The notes under the pieces are model-generated. The model saw nothing but the letters and a program-made list of their open reading frames with translations, was not told the origin of the DNA and did no database searches. A DNA stretch of 64,000 nt from the NCBI RefSeq assembly GCF_000205025.1, contig NZ_GL883676.1, positions 1-64,000 on the forward strand, written 5' to 3'. Of this stretch, positions 1 to 9,480 are shown piece by piece (the stretch's first letter is position 1; the number at the start of each line of letters is the position of its first letter). The position numbers and the translations under genes are program-made. The DNA comes from Parasutterella excrementihominis YIT 11859. GTDB lineage: Bacteria > Pseudomonadota > Gammaproteobacteria > Burkholderiales > Burkholderiaceae_F.

Positions 1-10
1 ATTCGAAAGG

Positions 11-58
11 AGGAGGCGCTTCCTCCCCTGCCGGAAGGCAGGGGACTCCGCGCCTAAA
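11..58. repeat. Two-tier stem-loop, possible IS200/IS605-type element end
   Basis: A 9-bp perfect stem (24-32 with 37-45, arms TCCCCTGCC/GGCAGGGGA, GGAA loop) sits inside a second 6-bp stem (14-19 with 50-55, AGGCGC/GCGCCT), with short unpaired stretches between them. No U-run follows, so it is a poor intrinsic terminator. Subterminal hairpins of this kind are known at the ends of IS200/IS605 elements, where they are also part of the TnpB guide RNA. No transposase is visible because the window starts here, so the assignment is inferred from shape only. Confidence 0.35.
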
Positions 59-59
59 T

Positions 60-362
60 TTGATGAATTTATCGACAAAAACTCCTTCCTCTTCTCTTAA
101 GGAAGACACGGAAGAGCTCGTCAATTCGCTCAATCGAATGCTCCAGAGCGCTCAGAACGACGCTGCGGAAATTGCAGCGGCACTCGGGCGTATTGCCAAG
201 AATTACGGCATGTCCCGCCTTGCCCGAGAAACTGGACTCTCCAGAGAAAGCCTTTACCGCACGCTTTCGGGACAGTGTTCTCCGGAATTTTCAACCATTC
301 TCAAAATCATCCGTGCCCTGAATTTGAACTTTGCGGTTACGGACAACTCTTCTTCAAAATAA
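60..362 (+). CDS. HTH antitoxin of a HigBA/RelE-type addiction module (orphan in this window)
   Basis: Small DNA-binding protein of the addiction-module antidote family (COG3636 type). The C-terminal half carries the typical Cro/XRE-like helix-turn-helix, including MSRLARETGLSRESLYRTLS at about residues 50-70, followed by a FSTILKIIRALNL helix. In this family the antitoxin normally follows a RelE/ParE-like toxin gene and represses the shared promoter. Here only the stem-loop lies upstream, so the toxin is either outside the window or lost. The reading frame opens with TTG at 60, and an ATG at 63 is the more natural start. No good ribosome binding site is visible. It is followed six bases later by the acyl-CoA synthetase gene. 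Family call is fairly sure; function as an active antitoxin is uncertain without the partner. Confidence 0.75.
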   Translation: MMNLSTKTPSSSLKEDTEELVNSLNRMLQSAQNDAAEIAAALGRIAKNYGMSRLARETGLSRESLYRTLSGQCSPEFSTILKIIRALNLNFAVTDNSSSK

Positions 363-368
363 TCAATC

Positions 369-2216
369 ATGCAGCAACCACAAGATAATGAATTTACCCG
401 CGCTGAAGAGATTCGAAAGCTCCGCGTTATTCCTGAGCTTATTTCTCATCACCTAGAAATCCGCGGAGATGATCCGGCCGTTTGTCAATTCAATGCCAAA
501 ACCAAACAATGGGAAACGCTCTCTTTTAAAGAGCTCTACGCTCGCGCCCTAGATTGGGCCAACGCGTTTGTAGCCTCCGGTTTAAAGAAAGGCGATCGAG
601 TCGCCATGCTTCTGCCAAACGGCATTGATGCCGTTTGTTTTGACCAGGGCGCACTGATCGTCGGCCTTGTTCCGGTCCCGCTGCATATCATCGACACGCC
701 GGCCAACTGCGCCTACATTCTGGAAGATTCGGACACGAAGCTCCTCGTCACTGTTAACCGCGCACGCTGGCATGCCATTCAAGCAACCGGCGCCGATTTG
801 TCTCAGCTCCGCACAGTCGTCTACATCGATGATGAATCCGAACCTGAAAGCAACGAGGTTCGCAGCGTTAACGTTGCTGAATGGCTGAAAGAAGGCGAAT
901 CCGTCTTAACCCTTCCGCCCGGACCCGAAGAGGAAGACTTGGCCGCTTTGGTATACACCTCCGGTACAACCGGTAAACCTAAAGGTGTCATGCTCACACA
1001 TAAAAATATCATGAGCGATATTTCGGCCTTGCTTTACAACATCGCGCCGAATCCTTCCGACACCTGGTTATCCTTCCTCCCGCTGTCTCACACCTTCGAG
1101 CGCACCACTTCCTATTACATCGGCCTGGGAATGGGCAATAAAGTCACCTTCAGCCGAGGAGTTGCACGCATTCTGGACGATTTAAAACTTGTACGTCCGT
1201 CCATCATGATGTCCGTTCCGAGAGTTTTTGAAAAAGTCGCAGCTAAGATCAACGAACGTCTGAAACAAAAAGGCGCCGTGAGCCGCCTAGTCTTCAACGC
1301 GGCTGTTGACGCCGGTTACCGTAATTTCTGCCGCTGCAACGGCCTGCCCGTCGACTCCGCTGTCCCGGCAGCCTTCGATCGTCTGATGGATCCTCTTTAC
1401 GACAAACTCGTTCGCAATCAGATTAAGAACTCCTTCGGAGGCCGCATGCGCGTCGCGGTTTCCGGCGGTGCAGCCCTGAGCCCAGAAGTTGCCAAAACGA
1501 TCATCGGCTTAGGAATTGAAATCTTCCAAGGCTACGGCATGACCGAAACTTCCCCGATCATTTCCGTCAATAAAATCGAAGCCAATCATCCCGATACTGT
1601 CGGGCCGATCCTCGAAGGTATTGAAGCCAAACTGGGAGAAAAAGACGAGCTCTTAGTGCGCGGACCGCAGGTCATGAGAGGCTACTGGAAGCGTCCGGAA
1701 GACACGTTCAAGACTCTGGATCCCGAAGGCTGGCTCTCTACCGGTGACCAAGCCGACATCCTTCCCGGCAACTACCTGAAGATCAAAGGCCGCATTAAAG
1801 AGATCATCGTGACGTCTACCGGCGAGAAGGTGCCCCCTGTCGACATCGAGCAAGCCATCGAAACGGATCCGCTTTTTGATCAGGCCATGGTCTACGGCGA
1901 CAATCGTCCCTTTATCGTCGGCCTCCTCGTGCTGAACAAAGATAACTTCGAACGATTTGTCGTTTCTCTGAACCTGGATCCCAAAGATCCTGAAATCCTT
2001 ACCAACAAGGCAGTTATCAGGGAAATCCTTAAACGCATCAAGACCGCCTGCAAATCATTTCCGCAGTATGGTGTACCTCGTTCCGTGCTTCTTCTCAAAG
2101 AACCTTGGACAATTGAAAACGATTCTTTAACGCCTACGCTGAAATTGAAGCGCCGCGTTATCGTGGCCGAACACGGTGACGAAATCGAGAAACTTTATGA
2201 AAATTTTGGAAAGTAA
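369..2216 (+). CDS. AMP-dependent long-chain acyl-CoA synthetase (first of a tandem pair)
   Basis: Adenylate-forming enzyme that activates a fatty acid with ATP and joins it to CoA. The P-loop-like motif YTSGTTGKPKG is at about residues 195-205, the core motif GYGMTETSP is near the middle, and STGDQADI and GRIKEIIVTSTGEKVPP mark the hinge and C-terminal domain. A conserved lysine lies in the LKLKRR segment near the C-terminus. The length of 615 residues fits the long-chain (FadD15-like) branch. No signal peptide is seen, so the enzyme is cytosolic or membrane-associated. The stop codon is directly followed by the ATG of the paralogue, so the two are surely one transcript. Substrate cannot be read from sequence. 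Confidence 0.9.
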   Translation: MQQPQDNEFTRAEEIRKLRVIPELISHHLEIRGDDPAVCQFNAKTKQWETLSFKELYARALDWANAFVASGLKKGDRVAMLLPNGIDAVCFDQGALIVGLVPVPLHIIDTPANCAYILEDSDTKLLVTVNRARWHAIQATGADLSQLRTVVYIDDESEPESNEVRSVNVAEWLKEGESVLTLPPGPEEEDLAALVYTSGTTGKPKGVMLTHKNIMSDISALLYNIAPNPSDTWLSFLPLSHTFERTTSYYIGLGMGNKVTFSRGVARILDDLKLVRPSIMMSVPRVFEKVAAKINERLKQKGAVSRLVFNAAVDAGYRNFCRCNGLPVDSAVPAAFDRLMDPLYDKLVRNQIKNSFGGRMRVAVSGGAALSPEVAKTIIGLGIEIFQGYGMTETSPIISVNKIEANHPDTVGPILEGIEAKLGEKDELLVRGPQVMRGYWKRPEDTFKTLDPEGWLSTGDQADILPGNYLKIKGRIKEIIVTSTGEKVPPVDIEQAIETDPLFDQAMVYGDNRPFIVGLLVLNKDNFERFVVSLNLDPKDPEILTNKAVIREILKRIKTACKSFPQYGVPRSVLLLKEPWTIENDSLTPTLKLKRRVIVAEHGDEIEKLYENFGK

Positions 2217-4049
2217 ATGACAGCAGACAACCTCAACAACATGCGCGTCATTCCGGACTTGCTCGCGATCAACGAAAAAGTTCGCCCGAACAAGGTTGCT
2301 TATCGCCAGTTTGACGACAAATCTAAGACTTGGATCAGCGTAACTTGGAAAGAATTCGCTGATATGGTTCGCAGCTGGCGCAAAGCCTTTACGGCCTCCG
2401 GCTTATCAAAAGGCGACCACGCAGCTGTCCTGTTGCCCAATTCCATCACGGCAACCGCCTGCGACTTGAGCATCCTTTCGCAAGGCATGGTTCCGGTTCC
2501 CTTGCACGCGGTTGATACGCCGTCTTCCAGCGCTTTCATTCTGAACAATTCGGAAGCTAAGATTCTTTTTGTTCCGCGTACTCTGCGCTGGAACGCCATG
2601 CTGAACGCGCAAAAAGAATATCCGTACCTCAAACTCGTCGTCACGACCGGAAACGATGCCGAGGGTGCTTCAGAAGACTCTCCTGTCCCTGTGGTCAATC
2701 TTTCCGATTGGCTCAAACAGGGAGAAAACACCGACCTTAAAGAAGTCTCGATTGATCCCGATGACCTCGCTGCCATCGTCTACACCTCAGGCACCACCGG
2801 TAAACCGAAAGGCGTCATGCTCACGCACGATAACGTTTTAAGCAACGTGAAATCGTTTTCTCAGGTGATTGACGTCGGTTCCGATGACGTCTTCCTGTCT
2901 TTCCTGCCGTTTTCTCATACGTTCGAAAGAACCGTCACTTTCTACTTCACTTTGTTCTTAGGCGCCGAAGTCGGTTTTGCCCGCTCCGTCTTAAAACTTG
3001 CCGAAGACCTGAAGATCATCCGTCCGACGATTTTTGTGGCCGTACCTCGCGTCTTTGAGCAGTTTCATAGCCGCATCAAAGCGAGTCTTCAGTCCAAGGG
3101 AAGCATTGCCGCCACGCTTGCCGATCAAGCCGAAATGATCGGCTGGAGAAGATTCTGCCGCCGTAACGGCCTGGCCGTTCCCTCTTCTTCCGCTTCCTGG
3201 CTTGATTCTTTCATTTGGCCGATGCTGGAAAGCCGCATCGTGCTCCCGATCCGCGATGTGTTCGGAGGCCGATTGAGAATCGCGATTGCCGGCGGTGCCG
3301 CGTTAAACAACGCTATCGGCCGTTTCTACAACGCCATGGGCGTTGAACTGCGCCAGGGTTACGGTCTGACCGAGACCTCTCCGGTTATTTCCGTGAATCG
3401 CGAGAACTGCAACAATCCCGTCACGGTCGGACAGCCGATTCCCGGACTTCAAATTCGTCTCGGCGACATAGAAGAGCTGCAGGTTAAAGGCCCGACTGTC
3501 ATGAAAGGCTACTGGAAGCGTCCTGACGCAACAGCCGAAGTCTTTACCGAAGACGGCTGGTTCAGAACGGGCGACCAAGCTGACTTGTCGGATGCCGGCC
3601 GCATCCGCATCAAAGGTCGAATCAAAGAAATCATCGTAACTTCCACCGGAGAGAAGATTCCTCCGACCGACATGGAACTTGCGATTCAGACAGATCCGCT
3701 TTTTGAGCAGGTCATGGTGGTGGGCGAAGCTCGTCCTTTCATCACAGCTTTAGCTGTCGTCAACGAAGCCGAGTGGGAGAAGTTTGCTAAGGAATTCAAT
3801 GTGGATCCTTCAGACGACCGCATGCTCATGCGTCGCGACATCCGCATGGCCGCGCTGAAGCGTTTAAAGAAAGCTGCTTCTCGCTTCCCGCAGTACGGTA
3901 TTCCGCGAAATATTCGCCTGTTGAAGGAACATTGGACCGTTGACAACGGATGTCTGACGGTCACGATGAAGCTTCGCCGTCCGATCATCCGCGAAAAACT
4001 CCGCGCTGAGATCGACGAGCTCTACACCGTCCCGCAGAATAACGTTTAA
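2217..4049 (+). CDS. AMP-dependent long-chain acyl-CoA synthetase (second of a tandem pair)
   Basis: Paralogue of the preceding gene with the same architecture: YTSGTTGKPKG at about residues 189-199, GYGLTETSP, RTGDQADL, and GRIKEIIVTSTGEKIPP in the C-terminal domain. The two proteins share long conserved blocks and similar lengths (615 and 610), so they look like an old tandem duplication rather than a recent copy. The ATG at 2217 immediately follows the TAA of the first gene. A strong intrinsic terminator follows. Both enzymes probably feed exogenous or recycled fatty acids into CoA thioesters. No beta-oxidation gene is nearby. Confidence 0.9.
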   Translation: MTADNLNNMRVIPDLLAINEKVRPNKVAYRQFDDKSKTWISVTWKEFADMVRSWRKAFTASGLSKGDHAAVLLPNSITATACDLSILSQGMVPVPLHAVDTPSSSAFILNNSEAKILFVPRTLRWNAMLNAQKEYPYLKLVVTTGNDAEGASEDSPVPVVNLSDWLKQGENTDLKEVSIDPDDLAAIVYTSGTTGKPKGVMLTHDNVLSNVKSFSQVIDVGSDDVFLSFLPFSHTFERTVTFYFTLFLGAEVGFARSVLKLAEDLKIIRPTIFVAVPRVFEQFHSRIKASLQSKGSIAATLADQAEMIGWRRFCRRNGLAVPSSSASWLDSFIWPMLESRIVLPIRDVFGGRLRIAIAGGAALNNAIGRFYNAMGVELRQGYGLTETSPVISVNRENCNNPVTVGQPIPGLQIRLGDIEELQVKGPTVMKGYWKRPDATAEVFTEDGWFRTGDQADLSDAGRIRIKGRIKEIIVTSTGEKIPPTDMELAIQTDPLFEQVMVVGEARPFITALAVVNEAEWEKFAKEFNVDPSDDRMLMRRDIRMAALKRLKKAASRFPQYGIPRNIRLLKEHWTVDNGCLTVTMKLRRPIIREKLRAEIDELYTVPQNNV

Positions 4050-4070
4050 TCAGAGATTATTCCTTGATTC

Positions 4071-4100
4071 GTGCAGCCTTCGGGCTGCACGTTTTGTTTT
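4071..4100 (+). terminator. Intrinsic terminator after the acyl-CoA synthetase pair
   Basis: Perfect 8-bp stem GTGCAGCC/GGCTGCAC around a TTCG loop, followed by GTTTTGTTTT. Confidence 0.9.
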
Positions 4101-4119
4101 GGGCTTAGATCAGGTGTGC

Positions 4120-4818
4120 TTAGCTGATCTTCTTTTCCATTTCGTCCAGACGTGCCTGCTGCTCCTGAAGCAAATTCTCGAGCGATTTAATCTTCTCTAC
4201 GTACGGGTCTTCTTCGTTAGCAACGACGCCATAGGCAGCTAAACGAACCTGGGCTTTCGGGTCAGGCTGAGGCTCGGGCTCTTTCTTCGGAACCGCTTTC
4301 TTGGATTTATCCACGATTCGAGCCGGGTTGCCCACAGCTGTTGAGTTGGGCGGGAGCGGCTTGATCACCACGGCGTTACTGCCGATGCGGCAGTTATCGC
4401 CGATTTCAAAACCGCCGAGAATCTTGGCGCCGGCGCCGACAATGACGTTTTTACCGATCGTCGGATGCCGTTTTGTTCCCGAGGCAAGAGAAGTTCCGCC
4501 CAGCGTGACGCCGTGATAAATCGTGCAGTCATCTCCGACCTCAGCCGTCTCTCCGATCACGACTCCCATGCCGTGGTCAATCAGCACGCGGTCTCCGATC
4601 TTTGCTGCCGGATGGATTTCAATTCCGGTTAAGAAGCGGTTGCACTGGGAAAGTGCTCTTGCGCTTACCTTCCAGTCTTTATTCCACAGCCAGTGTGCCA
4701 CTCGGTGTGCAATGATGGCATGCAGTCCGGGGTAGCAAAGAAGAACCTCCCAGCGTGAACGCGCGGCAGGATCCCTTTCATAAATGGAGTTGACATCTCC
4801 TTTGATTCTCGAAAACAT
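4120..4818 (-). CDS. cysE: Serine O-acetyltransferase
   Basis: Transfers acetyl from acetyl-CoA to L-serine, the committed step of cysteine synthesis. The left-handed beta-helix (hexapeptide repeat) domain is clear: [17 protein letters not shown] carries the catalytic Asp-His region, followed by the HGVTLGG loop and GNPARIV, which closes the helix. The last 60 residues form a charged, coiled tail ([17 protein letters not shown]). An upstream in-frame start at 4890 would overlap trmJ by 55 bases. The ATG at 4818, with AGAGGGAAGG just before it, gives a 232-residue protein beginning MFSRIKGD, which is typical for the family. It lies 17 bases behind trmJ on the same strand and is probably cotranscribed with it. 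Confidence 0.92.
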   Translation of the reverse strand: MFSRIKGDVNSIYERDPAARSRWEVLLCYPGLHAIIAHRVAHWLWNKDWKVSARALSQCNRFLTGIEIHPAAKIGDRVLIDHGMGVVIGETAEVGDDCTIYHGVTLGGTSLASGTKRHPTIGKNVIVGAGAKILGGFEIGDNCRIGSNAVVIKPLPPNSTAVGNPARIVDKSKKAVPKKEPEPQPDPKAQVRLAAYGVVANEEDPYVEKIKSLENLLQEQQARLDEMEKKIS

Positions 4819-4835
4819 CCTTCCCTCTGAATCTC

Positions 4836-5633
4836 TTATTGCTGTCCGTCTTTTTTCGATTTTCTTCCGCTGCGTTCCGCCCGCGGACAAATAATCGCAG
4901 CGCAGATACCCCTAAGCATATCGACATCGGGTACGCTTAAACCGGAACGAGACAAAATTCTTTTCAGTTTGGGCATCATCAGCTTAGGACGTTCGGGATT
5001 CAGAGCTCCGCAGGCGATCATTGCCTCTTCAAGGTGTTCATAGAGCCCTTCAATGGCTTCCACACTTGCGGGCGCCTCACCTTCAAAACGGCTGGCATGC
5101 GCATCCAAGGCTCTTCCGCGAAGTGTCTGCTGAGCCTGATAAGCCGTCACCTGCACAGCCTGGGCCAGATTCAGGGAATCGCATTCAGGATTAGCCGGGA
5201 TAGCGGTACAGAGCTGACAGAGCATCATCTCTTCGTTCGTCAGGCCGCTTCTTTCCGTTCCGAAGACAAAGGCGATTTCTTCCTGAGGATTTTCTTCCAA
5301 ACATGTCTTGACCATTTCGCAGGAAGTCTGCAAGTCTGCCAGAGGAGGTCCGAATTCCCGATCGTAGCCGGAGAGCGCACAGGCAAAAGAAACATCTTTT
5401 AACGCTTCTAAAAGTGTCTCAGTACAGACGCTGTTTTGAAGAACATCGACAGCATGAGTAGAAAAAGCAATTGCATCCGGATCGGTGCGGTACTCGGGAT
5501 GACGGGGGCTCACGACGTATAGACGGTCAAATCCCATGGTCTTAATCGCCCTTGCGGCAGAGCCGATATTGCCCGGGTGGCTGGGTGAAACGAGAACGAA
5601 GCGGATACGCCCTCGTTGGGGAAGGAAGTCCAT
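4836..5633 (-). CDS. trmJ: tRNA (cytidine/uridine-2'-O-)-methyltransferase TrmJ
   Basis: SpoU/TrmH-family (SPOUT) enzyme that methylates the ribose at position 32 of several tRNAs. The N-terminal motif [19 protein letters not shown] and the later knot motifs [13 protein letters not shown] and [12 protein letters not shown] are diagnostic. The TrmJ branch is supported by the C-terminal extension of about 90 residues beyond the SPOUT core. The gene is divergent from suhB across an 87-base spacer, an arrangement common in Burkholderiales, and is followed by cysE. Confidence 0.92.
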   Translation of the reverse strand: MDFLPQRGRIRFVLVSPSHPGNIGSAARAIKTMGFDRLYVVSPRHPEYRTDPDAIAFSTHAVDVLQNSVCTETLLEALKDVSFACALSGYDREFGPPLADLQTSCEMVKTCLEENPQEEIAFVFGTERSGLTNEEMMLCQLCTAIPANPECDSLNLAQAVQVTAYQAQQTLRGRALDAHASRFEGEAPASVEAIEGLYEHLEEAMIACGALNPERPKLMMPKLKRILSRSGLSVPDVDMLRGICAAIICPRAERSGRKSKKDGQQ

Positions 5634-5720
5634 AAACTACTGTCTCTTGAGGTAAAATTTCTGACTCTAAAGTTTACTTCACCGCTGAGGCGGTGCATAA
5701 AAAGTTCATCAGAGGAATAA

Positions 5721-6650
5721 ATGGCAACCACAACTAAGCCGATGGCAAAAACGACAAAGGCCACCGATAAAAAGCGCGCTCCTCGCTCCACCAGCCGTAA
5801 AAGCGCTGAAAACGGCGATCAGAAGAAACATTACCGCCCTGCTCCATCTCTGCCGATGCAGAATGAAGGCATGCTCAACATGGCAATTAAGGCCGCTCGC
5901 GACGCCGGCAAGATTCAGGTCATCGCTTTCCGTGACCGCAGCAATCTTCAGATCTCGAACAAGAGTCTCGGCGACTATGTCACTGAAGTGGACAAAGAAT
6001 GCGAACGCGTCATTGTAGAAACACTTAAGACCGCCTACCCCGATCACGCATTCCTCGGTGAAGAAACCGGTGAGAGCGGCAAGAAAGACGCCGAATACAC
6101 TTGGGTCATTGATCCGCTCGACGGCACGACGAACTTTATTCACGGAATTCCTCAGTTTGCCGTTTCCATCGCTCTGCTGAAAAACGGTCAGCCGCTCCAT
6201 GCTGTCGTCTATCACGCCATGGCCAATGAGCTCTTTACCGCAACCAAAGGCAAAGGTGCTTACCTTGATTCCCGCCGTATCCGCGTCTCCGGCTGCAATT
6301 CCATGCAGGATGCCCTGCTTGCCACCGGCTTCCCCTTCCGCGAAGGCGATAACTACGATGCTTACATCAAGTCCATGAAGGTCATGATGGAAAAGACCTG
6401 CGGTCTGCGCCGCATCGGTTCTGCTGCTCTTGATCTTTGCTGGACAGCCTGCGGCCGCTTTGACGGCTACTGGGAAAAAGGCATCAAGATTTGGGATATC
6501 GCTGCCGGTGCACTGATTGCCCGTGAAGCCGGCGCCTTCGTTACCGACTTCTCCGGCGAAGGTGATTATCTTCAGAAAGGCGAAATCATTGCCGCCGCTC
6601 CGAAGATCTTCCCGGAAATGGTTAACGTCATTCAGGGCCGCCAAGCTTAA
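5721..6650 (+). CDS. suhB: Inositol-1-monophosphatase family protein SuhB
   Basis: Li-sensitive, Mg-dependent phosphatase family that in proteobacteria also serves as a cofactor of rRNA antitermination. Metal-binding motifs are present: GEETG, DPLDGTTN at about residue 131, and WDIAAGALIAREAG near the C-terminus. The protein is about 40 residues longer than E. coli SuhB because of an N-terminal tail rich in Lys, Thr, Ser and Arg. AGAGGAATAA just before the ATG at 5721 supports this start, so the tail seems real. It is not a signal peptide. A terminator follows the gene. Confidence 0.93.
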   Translation: MATTTKPMAKTTKATDKKRAPRSTSRKSAENGDQKKHYRPAPSLPMQNEGMLNMAIKAARDAGKIQVIAFRDRSNLQISNKSLGDYVTEVDKECERVIVETLKTAYPDHAFLGEETGESGKKDAEYTWVIDPLDGTTNFIHGIPQFAVSIALLKNGQPLHAVVYHAMANELFTATKGKGAYLDSRRIRVSGCNSMQDALLATGFPFREGDNYDAYIKSMKVMMEKTCGLRRIGSAALDLCWTACGRFDGYWEKGIKIWDIAAGALIAREAGAFVTDFSGEGDYLQKGEIIAAAPKIFPEMVNVIQGRQA

Positions 6651-6670
6651 TCCTTAGCGCAAATTTTGAT

Positions 6671-6705
6671 AAAGCCTTCGGCGAACCGTCCGAAGGCTTT
6701 TTTTA
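6671..6705 (+). terminator. Intrinsic terminator after suhB
   Basis: Stem AAAGCCTTCGG/CCGAAGGCTTT around a short loop, running into a T-tract. Confidence 0.9.
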
Positions 6706-6762
6706 TCGATTTTTTGTCCGTTGAGATATCATCAACGAACGCCACTTATTATCCAAGTATCA

Positions 6763-9408
6763 ATGTCCGACAAGTCTATCGCCTCGATTGCCAATATTAG
6801 TGAACAGGATTTGCTGAGCTTTACGCCTGCAATGCGTCAGTTTATTCAAATCAAACGCGACAATCCGACCTTATTGATCATGTATCGAATGGGCGACTTC
6901 TACGAAACTTTTTTCGAAGACGCCGAACTCGTCCATAGAGTGCTCGGGCTGACGCTGACTTCGCGTTCGTCCACCAACTCCGGGACTCGTATCCCAATGG
7001 CCGGCATTCCCTACATGACGCTGGATCAGTATCTGGTCCGTTTGGTCAATCAAGGCTTCAGTGTCGGCATCTGCGAGCAACTCGGTACCCCGGGCAAAGG
7101 TTTGATGGAAAGAAAGCTGGTTCGTACGATCACGCCGGGAACGCTGACAGACGAAAGCCTTCTCAACGACCGCTCGGAGAGCACACTGCTCGCCGTGTAC
7201 ATTCAAGGCAAGGGAAGCGCTGTCGGATTAGCCTGGATGACGATTTCTTCCGGTGTCTTCAAGGCGATGGAAACCACCGAGGCCGGTCTTCTGAACGAAA
7301 TCGAACGCATCAATCCGTCTGAAATTTTGATTGCAGACCATGACCGCGAACTTGCTGAAGAGCGTTTCCCGGATCGTTCTGTATCTGCCCTTCCCGACTG
7401 GCACTTTGATCGAATTCGAGCAGAAAAGACCCTGCTGAAGCAATTCGGAACCTCCACCCTTGAGCCTTTCGGAATCGCCGACTCCGACCTCTTGATTACT
7501 GCGGCCGGAGTGGTAGCGGAATATGCCCGTTCCACCCAGGGAACCGACTTAACGCACATCACGGCCATTACCCGCGAGACAGACAACGACCACTTAGGCC
7601 TTGATGCTGCCTCCCGCAGAAACCTTGAAATTGTCCGTACGCTGCGTGGAGAGCAGACCAATACGCTCTTCTCGACGTTGGACCATTGCCGGACGGCGAT
7701 GGGAAGCCGCCGTCTTGCTTCCTGGCTGACTTCGCCCTGTCGAGATCAGTCTGAAGCCACCAAACGGTCGGATGCTGTCGAGATTCTTTTGGGCTCGATG
7801 GAAAAGCTGGAAAACATTAACGAGTTCCTAAAAAGCATTCCCGACTTTGAACGAACCGCTACGCGTATCGCTTTAGGCTCAGTCAAACCTCGTGAACTTG
7901 CTGCTTTGCGGGACGCGCTGCCGTCGCTCAACGTAATAGCCGAGAACCTGTCGGATCTTGATTCCGAACTTCTCAAAGAAACCGCGGAAGAGTTGCCGCT
8001 CCCCGAAGAGCTTTATCAGCTTCTTTGCGCTTCTCTAAAAAAAGAACCGAGCACCTTTATCCGCGACGGCAATGTTATTGCCGAAGGATTTAATGCTGAG
8101 CTTGACGAACTTCGCGCCCTTAAAAATCACGGCGGTCAATTCTTAGTTGACTACGAAGCCCGTGAAAAAGAACGAACAGGCATTCCCAATCTTCGAGTGG
8201 AATTCAACAGCGTTCAAGGCTACTTCATTGAAGTCCCTAAAGGCCAAATTGATAAAGTCCCTGCGGATTACCGCCGGCGCCAAACCCTCAAAAACGTTGA
8301 ACGCTACATCACGCCGGAACTCAAAGCATTTGAGGACAAAGCCGTCAGCGCAGAGGAACGATCCAAAGCTTTGGAAAAGCAGCTTTACGAAGAGCTCATT
8401 CTTAAGTGCAAGCCCTTCTGCCAGGATCTTTTGAATTCCGCTCACGGCGTCAGCGCCCTTGATGCGCTTTCTTCTTTTGCTCAGCACGCCGATACCTACC
8501 GCTGGATTAAACCGAATTTTGTTCCGGTGACCTCTGTGGAGATTAAGGGTGCCCGACACCCGGTTGTCGAAGAAACGATCGAGAACTACGTACCGAATGA
8601 CTGCGACCTCGATGCCCAGCACCGTCTGCACATCATTACCGGACCGAACATGGGTGGTAAATCAACGTACATGCGTTCCATCGCGCTGATTGTTCTTTTA
8701 GCTTACAGCGGTAGCTTTGTTCCCGCAGAGAGCGCGGACATCGGCGTCATCGATAAAATTCTGACTCGTATCGGTGCCGCAGACGATCTGGCAAGGGGAC
8801 TTTCCACGTTCATGGTGGAGATGACCGAAACCGCTTCGATCCTCCGCCAGGCGACCGATAAGAGCCTAGTCCTTATGGACGAAGTCGGACGCGGAACTTC
8901 TACCTTTGACGGATTGTCTTTGGCAGCCGCAATCGCGGAAGATTTAGTTGTGAACTGCAGAAGCCTGACGCTGTTTGCAACGCATTATTTTGAGCTGACG
9001 CAGTTAGAAAAGACGCTCCCAGATGTCGTCAACGTTCATGTGGCGGCCGCTGAAAGTTCGAAGAACATTGTCTTCCTGCACGAAATCCGACCCGGCGCCG
9101 CCAATCAAAGCTACGGTATCGCTGTGGCCAAGCTGGCGGGCATTCCGAGAAGTGTGATTCGAGGTGCACAAAAGGTGCTCTTAAAACTTGAAGAACGTGC
9201 GGCTCAAACGGATGATAAACAGCTCGACCTCTTTGTTGCGTCTGAGGCCTCGTCAACAGTCTTCCCGGAAGAAGAACTCCCCGAAGAAGATCCGACTCTG
9301 CTCGAACTCAGAGACCAGCTCGCGGATGTTTCCATGGATGATCTCTCTCCGCGCCAGGCTTGGGAATTATTGGCCGATCTGCAAAAGAAAGCCAAAGAGA
9401 CGAAATAG
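6763..9408 (+). CDS. mutS: DNA mismatch repair protein MutS
   Basis: Recognises mispaired and looped-out bases and starts mismatch repair. The N-terminal mismatch-binding motif GDFYETF (Phe-x-Glu wedge) is at about residue 44. The ATPase domain has Walker A GPNMGGKST at about residue 627, LSTFMVEMTET, Walker B LVLMDEVGRGTSTFDG, and the TLFATHYFELT motif. The C-terminus carries an acidic tail and a short helix resembling the tetramerisation region. The frame is open from a TTG at 6721, but the ATG at 6763 begins MSDKS and gives 881 residues, near the usual 850-880. No clear ribosome binding site precedes it. mutL is not in the window. Confidence 0.95.
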   Translation: MSDKSIASIANISEQDLLSFTPAMRQFIQIKRDNPTLLIMYRMGDFYETFFEDAELVHRVLGLTLTSRSSTNSGTRIPMAGIPYMTLDQYLVRLVNQGFSVGICEQLGTPGKGLMERKLVRTITPGTLTDESLLNDRSESTLLAVYIQGKGSAVGLAWMTISSGVFKAMETTEAGLLNEIERINPSEILIADHDRELAEERFPDRSVSALPDWHFDRIRAEKTLLKQFGTSTLEPFGIADSDLLITAAGVVAEYARSTQGTDLTHITAITRETDNDHLGLDAASRRNLEIVRTLRGEQTNTLFSTLDHCRTAMGSRRLASWLTSPCRDQSEATKRSDAVEILLGSMEKLENINEFLKSIPDFERTATRIALGSVKPRELAALRDALPSLNVIAENLSDLDSELLKETAEELPLPEELYQLLCASLKKEPSTFIRDGNVIAEGFNAELDELRALKNHGGQFLVDYEAREKERTGIPNLRVEFNSVQGYFIEVPKGQIDKVPADYRRRQTLKNVERYITPELKAFEDKAVSAEERSKALEKQLYEELILKCKPFCQDLLNSAHGVSALDALSSFAQHADTYRWIKPNFVPVTSVEIKGARHPVVEETIENYVPNDCDLDAQHRLHIITGPNMGGKSTYMRSIALIVLLAYSGSFVPAESADIGVIDKILTRIGAADDLARGLSTFMVEMTETASILRQATDKSLVLMDEVGRGTSTFDGLSLAAAIAEDLVVNCRSLTLFATHYFELTQLEKTLPDVVNVHVAAAESSKNIVFLHEIRPGAANQSYGIAVAKLAGIPRSVIRGAQKVLLKLEERAAQTDDKQLDLFVASEASSTVFPEEELPEEDPTLLELRDQLADVSMDDLSPRQAWELLADLQKKAKETK

Positions 9409-9426
9409 TATTTTTCTGTCTTTTTA

Positions 9427-9462
9427 ATGCGAATGGCTCGACCTTTGTCGAGCCATTCGCAT
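9427..9462. terminator. Long perfect hairpin between convergent mutS and slyD
   Basis: A 16-bp perfect stem (ATGCGAATGGCTCGAC and its complement) with a four-base loop lies in the spacer of two convergent genes. The flanking U-tract is weak on both strands, so a bidirectional terminator is likely but not certain. Confidence 0.65.
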
Positions 9463-9480
9463 ATTTGATTCTTCGGTGAA

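Noticed and set aside
4819-4890. 24-residue N-terminal extension of cysE
   Set aside because: Overlaps the trmJ coding end; the ATG at 4818 has a ribosome binding site and the family-typical first residues.
5709-6644. 311-residue open frame on the minus strand over suhB
   Set aside because: Lies antisense to a complete, motif-bearing suhB; no family motif and no ribosome binding site.
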